The position numbers and the translations under genes were made by a program. Under the pieces are notes generated by a model. The model did no database searches. It saw only the letters and a list, made by a program, of their open reading frames with translations, and was not told where the DNA came from. A DNA stretch of 64,000 nucleotides from JAPORK01 sp026710285. Lineage in GTDB: Bacteria; Pseudomonadota; Gammaproteobacteria; Pseudomonadales; Endozoicomonadaceae. Below are positions 1 through 8,000 of the stretch, in pieces (positions within the stretch are counted from its first letter, which is position 1; each line of letters begins with the position of its first letter). Location of the stretch: assembly GCA_965201045.1 (NCBI GenBank), contig OZ241746.1, forward strand, positions 5,208,001 to 5,272,000. Direction: 5' to 3'.

Positions 1-423
1 TAATACAGCTATAAAAAATGTGAGTACATTAAGTAGACTGTTTTGTTATAGAAGTATCTGTAATAAAAAGTAGCTAAAATTATTACAGATGGTTGTACAG
101 AGCAAAAATATCATAAAACATAAATACTGTTATTGTATTAACTCTGTTTGTAATGCAACATTGTAGATTGTATCGCTATTTTTGGTTGAAGTAATATAAA
201 TATCATACTGAATAAATAATTAAATTTTACAGTATCACTTGCCGTATGTTTTTTTATTTTAATCAAAATATTCTTTCATAAGGGTTGTGTTGTATATTAT
301 ATCAGGATATTAAATGCTTTTAATAAAGAAATATCTTGTATAATAAAACCCTTTCCTTTTATTGCTATCAGGACCTTCTTTGCTCACAGGATATTGAGCA
401 TTAAAAAATCAGGAGATCATATA
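1..423. other. AT-rich leader before the first small gene
   Basis: No convincing gene is visible. A TATAAT hexamer at 339-344 could be a -10 box for the gene starting at 424, but no good -35 box stands at the right distance. The motif TACAGATGGTTG near 85 recurs near 1213, so this leader appears to be part of the tandem duplication that produced the two small paralogs. Confidence 0.4.
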
Positions 424-855
424 ATGAAAATTGACAATTCTAATACTATTTCTTTTTCTGCTGTTAACAACACTGACTTTCTGTTAAAAAACTATTCTCT
501 GGGATCAGGTGCAACTCCAATAAAGAATAAAGTGATGGCAGGTCTTGAAGATAAGATTAGTGGATTTTTGTTTATCATGTTAATCCTTAATCTTATGTTA
601 AAAATTGCCAATAATATGTTAGTAGATATTGCAGAAACAATTAAAAACAAAGAAAAATTTTTAAAAAAAATTCAGAGCTTATCTAAGGCAGCAACGGGGA
701 TAAAGCCAGCATTAAACTACATAGAGCAAATGCGTACACAAGAGGTAAAGTTAGCTAAGGTCGGGCAAATAAATTATCAGACAGTAGCTAAATTACTTGC
801 TGCTGTTACCGCTTTATTGAGATCAGCAATCAGTAACATACTCAAAAACTATTAG
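424..855 (+). CDS. Unknown small helical protein, paralog 1 of a tandem pair
   Basis: This gene encodes 143 residues that I do not recognise. The ATG at 424 is preceded by AGGAG at 411-415 with good spacing, so it is preferred over an in-frame TTG at 394. The N-terminus (MKIDNSNTISFSA) is polar and Ser/Asn-rich and is not a Sec signal. A strongly hydrophobic helix follows (FLFIMLILNLMLKIANNML, about residues 47-67), then Lys-rich and Ala/Leu-rich helices. It is a diverged paralog of the gene at 1611: both start MKI-NSNT-S-SA, and both keep a K-SG…M…LM…N.L pattern and an R…EV…A.V near the C-terminus. The shape (short, no signal peptide, one amphipathic or hydrophobic helix) would suit a secreted, membrane-inserting or filament protein, but that is speculation. 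No secretion genes are visible nearby. Confidence 0.6.
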   Translation: MKIDNSNTISFSAVNNTDFLLKNYSLGSGATPIKNKVMAGLEDKISGFLFIMLILNLMLKIANNMLVDIAETIKNKEKFLKKIQSLSKAATGIKPALNYIEQMRTQEVKLAKVGQINYQTVAKLLAAVTALLRSAISNILKNY

Positions 856-1610
856 GGGTCTGTTGCTTACCCGTTGTATGAATCTGTTTGCTTTATTAAC
901 ACTGCTGTAACAACAAAATATTTTCTGTTTATTAAAATTCTAAACCAGAATAGAAAGGTTTAATTTTTACAGTATGATGCTGTAATAAGTGAATTATTTT
1001 TAATCGACAGTAAATATTTTGTTGACTTTAATCATTTCGCTATGTTAACTTTTTTATATGCGTTGTTATAAATATAATTATCAGGTCATTAACAAAACAA
1101 TGCATACTTTTTAAAACGGCATATGTTGTTTTATTGTAAGCTATAAGCAAGTCATGACCATTATATTTATCATAAGAGTAGCTGCAAAAAAATAACCGAT
1201 AAAATTAATATACTACAGATGGTTGAATACAACCACACACTATTTATAAACAATAAATATTCTTTTTCACCTTGATTTATTTTCTGTATAAAAATAGTAA
1301 ATTTTATCGATATAACAGATCAAAGTAATAATAAATATTCGGTTTTCTGAGTCAGTTACTGAATTTAAGGCATTATCGACAATGCATCTCTTTTATTTAA
1401 CAAATTACAATGGCTGTAATTCTGTAGACGTGTATCTAATCTATGTAGCGTCTCTGATAATGAAAGTAAGTTATAAATTTTTATTGTTAAATATTACTTA
1501 ATAATTAATTGTCGTTTAAAATAAAAGGTCTTTTTCCGTTATTATTTTTTCTACCAAGGTCGTTTTTTACTTCTAAAAAACTGAGAATTAAAAAATCAGA
1601 GGATTATCTA
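856..1610. other. AT-rich spacer between the two small paralogs
   Basis: No gene is visible. The second half (about 1175 onward) resembles the leader before the first paralog, for example CTACAGATGGTTG near 1212. The duplicated unit therefore included upstream sequence as well as the gene. Confidence 0.4.
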
Positions 1611-2009
1611 ATGAAAATTAACAATAGTAATACTTCTTCTTTGTCTGCTCTTTATAATACCAATCGGTTATTAAAAAATAAGTTAGCATTGACACCTGAT
1701 CCACTGTATCATTACGATGCAGCTTTTACAATTAGTGATCAGAAAGTTAGTGGAATGATATATGTCATGTTTGTTATGCACTCAATGCTTATGTATACCG
1801 GGAATTTATTGAAAGAGATTACAGATACAATAAATGCCAGATTGCGTACTATTGCGGGGTCGAAAAATCAAGCAAATCGTGTTGCTTTAATGCGCAGCAG
1901 AGAGGTAGAGGCAGCAAGAGTTGTAAATGTTCATTATCAATTGATAGGTCAGTTACTTGCCAGTACTACGGCTTTATATAAAAAAGCAGTACATCACACA
2001 ATACTTTGA
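1611..2009 (+). CDS. Unknown small helical protein, paralog 2 of a tandem pair
   Basis: The product is 132 residues and not recognised. The ATG at 1611 has AGAGG just upstream (1598-1602) and begins MKINNSNTSSLSA, matching the start of the neighbouring paralog at 424. The frame stays open further upstream to about 1509, but that extension has no counterpart in the paralog. The shared pattern is DQKVSG, then a Met-rich hydrophobic helix (MIYVMFVMHSMLM), then EITDTIN, and a C-terminal REVEAARV…YQLIGQLLA…TALY. The two copies have diverged well beyond recent duplicates. That both are still open after such divergence suggests selection for function. A stem with arms AATACAGAC and GTCTGTATT follows directly. 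Confidence 0.6.
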   Translation: MKINNSNTSSLSALYNTNRLLKNKLALTPDPLYHYDAAFTISDQKVSGMIYVMFVMHSMLMYTGNLLKEITDTINARLRTIAGSKNQANRVALMRSREVEAARVVNVHYQLIGQLLASTTALYKKAVHHTIL

Positions 2010-2067
2010 ATACAGACCTAGTGGTTCAGGTGTAATCTGAATTACCTCCCGGTTTTGAGTCTGTATT
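2009..2067 (+). terminator. Possible stem-loop after the second small paralog
   Basis: AATACAGAC (2009-2017) can pair with GTCTGTATT (2059-2067). An inner AGGTGTAAT/ATTACCT pairing lies within it. There is no T-run, so it may be an mRNA 3' structure rather than a classic terminator. Confidence 0.25.
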
Positions 2068-2174
2068 GCATACACAAATCTTTCAGTAACAATTAATGTT
2101 ATTCAGGCAAGCAGGTGTAGACAAATTCAGATAATATCACTCTTCAGAGAACTTCAGTACAACGCCGTACGTTG

Positions 2175-2238
2175 ACTGAGCTTGTCGAAATCTGGAGCAT
2201 GGAGGCAATAAAAGCAACCGGGTTTCAACAGGCTCAGC
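2175..2238. repeat. REP-like palindrome, copy 1
   Basis: The arms ACTGAGCTTGTCGAAA (2175-2190) and TTTCAACAGGCTCAGC (2223-2238) are imperfect reverse complements. The same core (CTGAGCCTGTCGAA…TTCAACAGGCTCAG) appears as a better palindrome at 7615-7677. This copy sits 15 bp past the purA stop codon and could cap that mRNA. Confidence 0.6.
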
Positions 2239-2252
2239 CGACGGTTATACGT

Positions 2253-3563
2253 TCAAAAGCTGTCTGCAGTACTGCTAAAAGGATTTTGCAAAATAACAGT
2301 CTCTTTACGTTCTGCTCCTGTGGAAATAATATTCACAGGCACGCCTGCCAATTCTTCAATTCTTTTAATGTAAGCCAGTGCATTTCTTGGTAACTGATCT
2401 GCTGCTGTTACACCGCAGGTTGATTGGCTCCATCCCGGTAATGTTTCGAAGACCGGTGTGACTGATTCGTACAGTGTGCAATCAGTAGGCACAGAGGTAA
2501 ACTCAGCGTTATTATATTGATAATGGGTACAGATTTTCACTGTGTCCAGACCATCAAGGACGTCCAGTTTCGTCAGACACAATGCACTTATACTGTTAAT
2601 CGCAATAGAATGTTTTAATGCAACCATATCCAGCCATCCACAGCGACGGGCGCGACCCGTATTAGAACCAAATTCATGACCTTTTTTTGCCAGTTTAATA
2701 CCTGTTTCATCAAATAACTCAGTGGGAAAAGGTCCTGAACCAACCCGGGTTGTATAAGCTTTGACAATGCCCAGGACATGGTCCAGATAGAGCGGACCGA
2801 CACCGCAACCCGAAGAAGCAGCGCCAGCGGTGGTATTAGATGATGTTACAAAAGGGTAGGTACCATGATCAATATCGAGCAAAGTACCCTGTGCGCCTTC
2901 ATAAATAATGTTATCACCTTCCAGCCGGTGTTTATGCAATTGCTCCGTAATATCTGTCAGCATGGGGGACAGAATTTCACTTTGCTGCCGGAGTTTTTCT
3001 AATAGTTGTTCAAAATTAACAGTCTCAGCTTGATAATAATTTTTTAGCAGGAAGTTATGGTATTCTGTCAGTGATTGCAATGCGGATTTTAACCGGTTGC
3101 TGTCCAGAAGATCACCCATGCGCAGACCGCGACGCGCTACTTTGTCTTCATAAGCAGGACCTATGCCACGACCTGTTGTACCTATTTTAGCTTTATTGAG
3201 TAATTGTTCTCTTGCCTGATCCAGTGCAATGTGGGTTGGAAGGATAATAGGTGCTGCCAGGCTGATACGCAGACGATCCTGCACATTGATGCCATGCATC
3301 TTCAGCTCGGCAATTTCTTCGATTAAGGCATCAGGTGAAATCACCACCCCATTGCCTATATAGCACATAATATGCTTGTGCAGGATACCCGAAGGAATCA
3401 GACGAAGAATGGTTTTTTTCCCATCTGTAATCAGGGTGTGTCCTGCATTATGTCCCCCCTGAAAACGTACTACAGCATTGGCTTTGTCGGTGAGTAAATC
3501 TACTATTTTACCTTTACCTTCATCGCCCCACTGAGCACCAAGAATAACTACATTTTTACTCAT
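2253..3563 (-). CDS. purA: Adenylosuccinate synthetase
   Basis: PurA (436 residues; the E. coli enzyme is 432) joins IMP and aspartate using GTP, the first committed step from IMP to AMP in the cytoplasm. The family signatures are present: GAQWGDEGKGK near the N-terminus with the catalytic Asp, FQGGHNAGHT, STGRGIGPAYEDK, the DIDHGTYPFVTSSN segment, GSNTGRARRCGWLD and TKLDVLDGLD near the GTP/IMP sites. The C-terminus has VNIISTGAERKETV. The ATG at 3563 gives the canonical MSKNVVILGAQWGDEGKGK start. The gene stands alone. The hisZ gene that often precedes purA in gammaproteobacteria is not seen; the upstream 690 bp looks non-coding. A REP-like palindrome follows the stop. Confidence 0.97.
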   Translation of the reverse strand: MSKNVVILGAQWGDEGKGKIVDLLTDKANAVVRFQGGHNAGHTLITDGKKTILRLIPSGILHKHIMCYIGNGVVISPDALIEEIAELKMHGINVQDRLRISLAAPIILPTHIALDQAREQLLNKAKIGTTGRGIGPAYEDKVARRGLRMGDLLDSNRLKSALQSLTEYHNFLLKNYYQAETVNFEQLLEKLRQQSEILSPMLTDITEQLHKHRLEGDNIIYEGAQGTLLDIDHGTYPFVTSSNTTAGAASSGCGVGPLYLDHVLGIVKAYTTRVGSGPFPTELFDETGIKLAKKGHEFGSNTGRARRCGWLDMVALKHSIAINSISALCLTKLDVLDGLDTVKICTHYQYNNAEFTSVPTDCTLYESVTPVFETLPGWSQSTCGVTAADQLPRNALAYIKRIEELAGVPVNIISTGAERKETVILQNPFSSTADSF

Positions 3564-4249
3564 GCTTTTATCTCATAAAGTATTGTTATCATCTCAGATA
3601 CATTGACCTGATAAGTGTCAGTATCAAAAATAAACCCAAAAAATGAACAGGTTTGTTACAGATGTTTTCCCTGTTTGGTCCAGTGCTGCCATTTTTGCAG
3701 AGACAAACCGGAAGTATAACTTCAGGCATTAGCAATAAGCAAAAATCCACAGCCATATTGTGACAGACATTCATTGTAATGATCATGGCATATTACAGTA
3801 ATATCTCTTTTAAGATAATAAAAAATGCGAATACTAATATACACAGAAACATTCAAATATAAAACAAAGAACGCGTTACACAAAATATTTTTTTGAATCC
3901 AGGCAAATAAACAGCATCTTCTCCTGTTGCGGAACTGCTTTAAAAATGTAGATAATATATGTTTTTGTTGATAAGATGAAGTTTTTGTTATGCAAATTTC
4001 AACACTATATAGCATATTAATCGTCGAAAAAAGATTTATAATTGATCAAATTAAACAAAAAGCCTGCCATTTAAAATCCCGAAAACAGGTTGATGATTTT
4101 TATATATGCTCAGCTCAAAGGATCAATGGCGCAATTATTGATAACGTAACGCTTACAGTGGCAATATTTTTTTAGTATATGTAGTATAATCAACTATGTT
4201 GTGCGATTATCAACAAATATTTAGACAGTCAGGTCATTTAATTGATAAC
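3564..4249. other. Long non-coding spacer between divergent genes
   Basis: I see no gene with coding character on either strand. A TATAAT at 4185-4190 could serve as a -10 box for the glycosyltransferase, with transcription starting about 50 bp before the ATG at 4250. No matching -35 box is evident. Confidence 0.35.
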
Positions 4250-5359
4250 ATGAAAAACACCCAAAAATACAAAATAATTATTCTGGCAGGATCTTTAAGG
4301 CAGTCAGGCAGTATTACATGGGCTGTCAGTTTGGTGCGTGCTTTTTGTCAGCAAGGTCATGAGGCGGTTTTGCTGGTTATGGGAAGCAGGGGTGAAGCTT
4401 ATCTTCCGATAAATTTGCAAACTATCATTCTTGGTAAGGCACGCACAAATATTCTGGTCAAAATATATCATTTATTACTGCTACGGAAAATTTACAAAAG
4501 CGGCTATAAAAGGCTGGAAGAGTGGGTTTATAACCGTAGAGCAAAAAAATTTTTAACCCATTTTGAAAAAAGTTCTCCGGTGGACCTTATTATTAAAGAT
4601 TTCAATACACCAACACCAGCTGTTTTTACAGGAAAAAAACACTTGGCTATTCTTCACGAAAAAGTATCTGTAGCAGACCAGGAAACCTGCAAAAGAACAC
4701 AGGATCCCTATACAAAAATTGCTGCTGTCTCTGAATCTTGTGCTGGGGGCTGTAGAAAAAATGGTGTAGATGTCCATCATATTTTATACAATCCGCTTGA
4801 TGTTGAAGAGATCAGAAAAAGAGCAGAGGCTTTTACGGTTAATGATGATTACGTGGTATTTGTGGGCGCATTAATTGACAGAAAAAATGTGACTGCCTTG
4901 CTGGAAGCATGGTATTGCTCTGGTATTCAGCAAAAACTTTATTTTATTGGACGTGGAGAAAAACAGAAAATTCTCGGAAAAAGAGCGCAGGAGCTCGGTG
5001 TTGCAGACCGTGTTGTTTTTACCGGGTTTGCGCCCAACCCCTATCCTTTTATAAAGTCAGCCAAAGCATTGATTTTACCCTCTCATGAAGAGCCTATGGG
5101 CTATGTATGCTTTGAAGCGCTGGCACTTGATACGCCTGTTATTGTTGCCGGATTTGAAAGTGCCACAGAATTTTATGATCAGGATAGCATTGTAGCGTTC
5201 ACCCCCAAAGAAAGTTTTAACGCACGTTTAGCAAAAGCGATCATCAATACGGTACAGCATAAACAAAATGATCAGCATCTTTTAGATAAAAATAGTGCTA
5301 TTAAAAATATGTCATACCCTAATGTGGTCAAAAACTATTTACAATTTATGAACATGTGA
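4250..5359 (+). CDS. GT4-type (GT-B fold) glycosyltransferase
   Basis: The protein is 369 residues from the ATG at 4250, or 387 from the ATG at 4196. The later start fits the fold better, because the first strand (YKIIILAG) follows immediately, and it leaves room for a leader after the TATAAT at 4185. The N-terminal Rossmann half includes SGSITWAVSLVRAFCQQGHEAVLLV. The C-terminal half has the donor-binding pattern of family 4 enzymes: VVFVGALIDRKN, LYFIGRGE, DRVVFTGFAPN, and HEEPMGYVCFEALALDTPVIV, which holds the E-x7-E type motif. Such enzymes move a sugar from a nucleotide donor, usually onto lipopolysaccharide, a lipid or another glycan. The acceptor cannot be told from sequence. The gene is a single transcription unit with no surface-polysaccharide neighbours, so its pathway is open. 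Confidence 0.85.
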   Translation: MKNTQKYKIIILAGSLRQSGSITWAVSLVRAFCQQGHEAVLLVMGSRGEAYLPINLQTIILGKARTNILVKIYHLLLLRKIYKSGYKRLEEWVYNRRAKKFLTHFEKSSPVDLIIKDFNTPTPAVFTGKKHLAILHEKVSVADQETCKRTQDPYTKIAAVSESCAGGCRKNGVDVHHILYNPLDVEEIRKRAEAFTVNDDYVVFVGALIDRKNVTALLEAWYCSGIQQKLYFIGRGEKQKILGKRAQELGVADRVVFTGFAPNPYPFIKSAKALILPSHEEPMGYVCFEALALDTPVIVAGFESATEFYDQDSIVAFTPKESFNARLAKAIINTVQHKQNDQHLLDKNSAIKNMSYPNVVKNYLQFMNM

Positions 5360-5551
5360 ATTGATCGTTATAATAATCAGTTTGACTATCATTATGAGTG
5401 ATGTCGTCGGCAGGCTGCACACAGACAATTTATGAAGAGATGACAAAATATCAACAGACCCTGGTAAAACACTCAGATATAATACGATATACACTTGCAG
5501 AAAATTGAGGAATAATACTAATTCAGATGATTTTATAGGGCGTAACAATGT

Positions 5552-6499
5552 ATGTCTTTTGACAGTTCGACGATTAATAGTTTGCGCATCGCTACTCGAA
5601 AAAGCAGTCTGGCATTATGGCAGGCTAACGAAGTAGCTAATAAATTAAAAGCGCTTTATCCAAAGTTAAATATTATCCTGGTTAAACTGGTCAGTGAGGG
5701 TGATAAATTTTTAGAAACGCCATTAACAAAAATAGGTGGAAAGGCACTATTTACCAAAGAGCTGGAGCGAGCCTTACTCAGTGGTGAAGCCGATATTGCC
5801 GTACATTCCATGAAAGATGTTCCTGCTATCATACCAGAGGGGCTTAGTGTTCCTGTTATTTGTAAAAGAGAAAATCCACAGGATGCTTTTGTCTCAAACA
5901 ACTATAAATGTTTAGATGATTTACCTGAAAAAGCAGTGGTGGGTACTTCAAGTCTGCGCCGTCAGTGTCAACTGCTGGCGCTGCGTCCTGACTTAACCAT
6001 TCGCTTTCTTCGGGGTAATATTAATACCCGTCTGAACAAATTAGACGCAGGACTTTATGATGCTATTATTTTAGCAACTGCGGGTTTAATTCGTCTGGAC
6101 ATGAGGCACAGAATAACGCAAATATTACCACCTGAGATAAGTTTGCCGGCAGCAGGTCAGGGGGCAATGGGTATTGAAATCTGTAGCGAACGTCAGGATA
6201 TTTTGCAATTAATACAACCATTACATGACAATGAAACTGCTTTTTGCGTTGAAGCAGAACGGACGGTGAGCCAATGTTTAAACGGAAGTTGTCATGTTCC
6301 GCTTGCCAGTTTTTCAACGTTAAAAAAAGGTATTCTTAATTTGCGTGCCCTGATTGGCAAGCCGGATGCCAGTGTTATCTTACGTGCTGAACTCAGTAGT
6401 AATGTAATTAATTTCAAACAAACCGGACAAAGTGTTGCTAAAATGCTTATAGAGCAGGGCGGACAAGAAATTTTATCCCAATACTCCCAAAATTCCTGA
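5552..6499 (+). CDS. hemC: Hydroxymethylbilane synthase (porphobilinogen deaminase)
   Basis: HemC (315 residues, normal length) polymerises four porphobilinogens into hydroxymethylbilane in heme and siroheme synthesis. Diagnostic segments are LRIATRKSSLALWQA at the N-terminus, GGKALFTKELERALL, DIAVHSMKDVPA, GTSSLRRQCQL, FLRGNINTRL, LPAAGQGAMGIE, and NGSCHVPLA, which carries the cysteine that anchors the dipyrromethane cofactor. The ATG at 5552 follows TAGGG at 5536-5540. Another ATG four bases earlier is out of frame and stops at once. hemD follows after 45 bp on the same strand, giving the usual hemC-hemD pair. The hemX and hemY genes that commonly follow in gammaproteobacteria are absent from this locus. 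Confidence 0.97.
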   Translation: MSFDSSTINSLRIATRKSSLALWQANEVANKLKALYPKLNIILVKLVSEGDKFLETPLTKIGGKALFTKELERALLSGEADIAVHSMKDVPAIIPEGLSVPVICKRENPQDAFVSNNYKCLDDLPEKAVVGTSSLRRQCQLLALRPDLTIRFLRGNINTRLNKLDAGLYDAIILATAGLIRLDMRHRITQILPPEISLPAAGQGAMGIEICSERQDILQLIQPLHDNETAFCVEAERTVSQCLNGSCHVPLASFSTLKKGILNLRALIGKPDASVILRAELSSNVINFKQTGQSVAKMLIEQGGQEILSQYSQNS

Positions 6500-6544
6500 C
6501 TCACATCATTTTCAAATCAGGTTAATTACTAAAGGATATTTATT

Positions 6545-7312
6545 GTGGAATTATCCGGATTAAATGTGCTGGTTACTAGACCAAAATTATATGGTGAGCA
6601 GTTGTCATTGCTTATCAGGAAGTGTGGTGGTCATGCTGTCTCTTTACCTATGATCAAAACAGAAGTTATCTCTTCAATACAACCTGAAAATCCTGTTACA
6701 AAAAGCAGGCATTATGCAGGTATTATTTTTGTGAGCAAAATAGCAGCTGAACTAGGTGCTAATCTGGCAAAAAAATATCCTCTTGCAAAAATTTATGCAA
6801 TGGGGGAGGGAACAGCAAAGGTGTTAGCAAAGCATGATATTGTTGCAGAATTTGCCAGTGATGCCAGGAGTGAAGCTTTAGCTGAACTGGATTCACTTAA
6901 AGCAATCACAGGAGAATGGTTGTTGATTGTAAAAGGTGAGGGGGGGCGGACTTATCTGAAGGAGATGCTGGAAAGTCGTGGTAATACTGTCAACAATGTT
7001 GATCTATACCGTAGGAAATCATTAGTTTACCCTAATGAACGGCTTAATAATACGCTCTTAAATGAAAGAATAAATACAGTTGTTGTTACCAGTGAACAAA
7101 TTCTTAGAAGTTTTCTTTATCAGGTTAACTATAAGTATCTTAAGACCATTAATCTCATTGTCCCAAGTCAAAGAATTATGTACATTGCTTTAGAGCGGAA
7201 ATGCTCTGGTGTTATTTGCTCTGAAGGATCTGATAATAACAGCGTCCTGAACTGCCTGGCAAATTTACGCAAAGCGCTGATTATAAATGAAAAGTTAAAG
7301 ATTTACAGTTGA
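6545..7312 (+). CDS. hemD: Uroporphyrinogen-III synthase
   Basis: HemD (255 residues) closes and inverts ring D of hydroxymethylbilane to give uroporphyrinogen III. The family is poorly conserved. Support comes from the N-terminal LNVLVTRPKLYGEQLSLLI signature, the two-domain length, the central IIFVSKIAAELGANL and IYAMGEGTAKVLAKHDI segments, the GEWLLIVKGEGGRTYLKEML stretch, VDLYRRKS, and position directly behind hemC. The start is GTG at 6545, preceded by AAAGG about 8 bp upstream. The two genes are almost certainly co-transcribed. Confidence 0.92.
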   Translation: MELSGLNVLVTRPKLYGEQLSLLIRKCGGHAVSLPMIKTEVISSIQPENPVTKSRHYAGIIFVSKIAAELGANLAKKYPLAKIYAMGEGTAKVLAKHDIVAEFASDARSEALAELDSLKAITGEWLLIVKGEGGRTYLKEMLESRGNTVNNVDLYRRKSLVYPNERLNNTLLNERINTVVVTSEQILRSFLYQVNYKYLKTINLIVPSQRIMYIALERKCSGVICSEGSDNNSVLNCLANLRKALIINEKLKIYS

Positions 7313-7335
7313 GTCTGTGACGAAAATTTATTCAT

Positions 7336-7528
7336 TGAACCTTGGTTCGGAGTTTTGGTTTAATAAAAATCCTTTCTTAACAAATAGATAACGATGAAAA
7401 GCTGCATCATTCCGGTAGGGATTGCATATTCTCATACATATGGGGTTGGATGTGAAAAAATGTGGAAATTTTTTCTATCGGGTAGAAGGAACTACCCATT
7501 GGCAGTTCCAACCCCCCCCCCCACAGAT
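7336..7528 (-). repeat. Interspersed repeat downstream of a group II intron scar, copy A (left part)
   Basis: On the minus strand this stretch matches 18507-18710 on the plus strand. Shared pieces are GGTTGGAACTGCCAATGGG, AGTTCCTTCTACCCG, GATGCAG/CGCAGCTT, ATCTATTTGTTAAG and AACCAAAACTCCGAACC. Copy A is split by the MITE at 7529-7763; its other end continues at 7764-7790. I see no coding sequence in it. Confidence 0.65.
7520..7528. repeat. Target-site duplication, left copy (CCCACAGAT)
   Basis: The nine bases CCCACAGAT are repeated exactly at 7764-7772, flanking the element at 7529-7763. Nine bases is the duplication length made by Tn5/IS50-type transposases. Confidence 0.8.
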
Positions 7529-7763
7529 CTGTCTCTTAGTCACATTTTTCAGGCTCTGATTTTTATCCTGGCAGGTTACTTGCTACTGAATACCAGTCTT
7601 TTTGGCATAAACCAGTGGGCTGAGCCTGTCGAAGCCAAGAGTTCAAAAGCAGCTGGGCTTCAACAGGCTCAGCCCACGGTGTATTCAGTAAAGGTTTATA
7701 TATTCAGCAGAAAATAAAACTGTGAACAAAAATCGGCACTTAAAAAATGTGATTAAAAGACAG
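7529..7763. mobile_element. MITE with Tn5/IS50-like ends, copy 1
   Basis: This is a 235-bp non-coding element. The left end reads CTGTCTCTTAGTCACATTT. The reverse complement of the right end reads CTGTCTTTTAATCACATTT. Both closely resemble the Tn5 mosaic end CTGTCTCTTATACACATCT. An exact 9-bp duplication flanks it. It carries a REP-like palindrome (7615-7677) and no transposase, so it would have to be moved in trans. A second member lies at 49685-49980. Confidence 0.8.
7615..7677. repeat. REP-like palindrome, copy 2 (inside the MITE)
   Basis: The left arm (7615-7636, GTGGGCTGAGCCTGTCGAAG and two more bases) and right arm (7656-7677) match at 21 of 22 positions as inverted repeats, with a 19-base loop. 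It is a strong hairpin related to the one at 2175-2238. Confidence 0.75.
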
Positions 7764-7772
7764 CCCACAGAT
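7764..7772. repeat. Target-site duplication, right copy (CCCACAGAT)
   Basis: This exactly repeats 7520-7528 on the other side of the MITE. Confidence 0.8.
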
Positions 7773-7790
7773 ACCGGCGTGCAGATCGAA

Positions 7791-7860
7791 GAGTAAACCG
7801 TGGGAACTCCCCCACAGCCCCTCGCAAAAACGTACGTGAACCTTTCGATTCATACGGCTC
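7791..7860 (-). other. Group II intron 3' end remnant (domains V-VI), copy A
   Basis: Read on the minus strand from 7860, GAGCCGTATGAATCGAAAGG then TTCACGTACG has the form of a group II intron domain V (GAGCCGTATG, GAAA loop, CACGTACG). Its 3' strand has decayed: the expected GGTTC is TTTTT. A domain-VI-like stem (GAGGGGCTGTGGGGGAGTTC, then CCCACGG) follows, ending in TTTACTC. No intron-encoded protein is present nearby. The same domain VI and 3' flank recur at 18440-18484. Confidence 0.6.
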
Positions 7861-8000
7861 CCATCAGGCAAACACATCTGTCATTCCTGCACACCAATAA
7901 TGTGCAAATAAGCGAGGACATCGCCCTAACAATATTTTCTATTCACAACAGACACAATAAAATGAATACTACCAAAAGTGTAAGTGTCCGGAGAAAAAAT

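Noticed and set aside
424..2009. Small paralogs as type III secretion filament or translocator proteins
   Set aside because: Only general shape supports it. No EspA- or SctA-type motif and no secretion apparatus gene are present in the window.
2172..2393. Plus-strand open frame across the REP palindrome and the purA end
   Set aside because: It overlaps the conserved PurA C-terminus; its peptide has no features.
3722..4015. Minus-strand open frame upstream of purA as a possible gene or hisZ remnant
   Set aside because: The peptide is low-complexity and rich in Cys, Tyr and Ile, typical of AT-rich non-coding DNA. No HisZ motif can be found.
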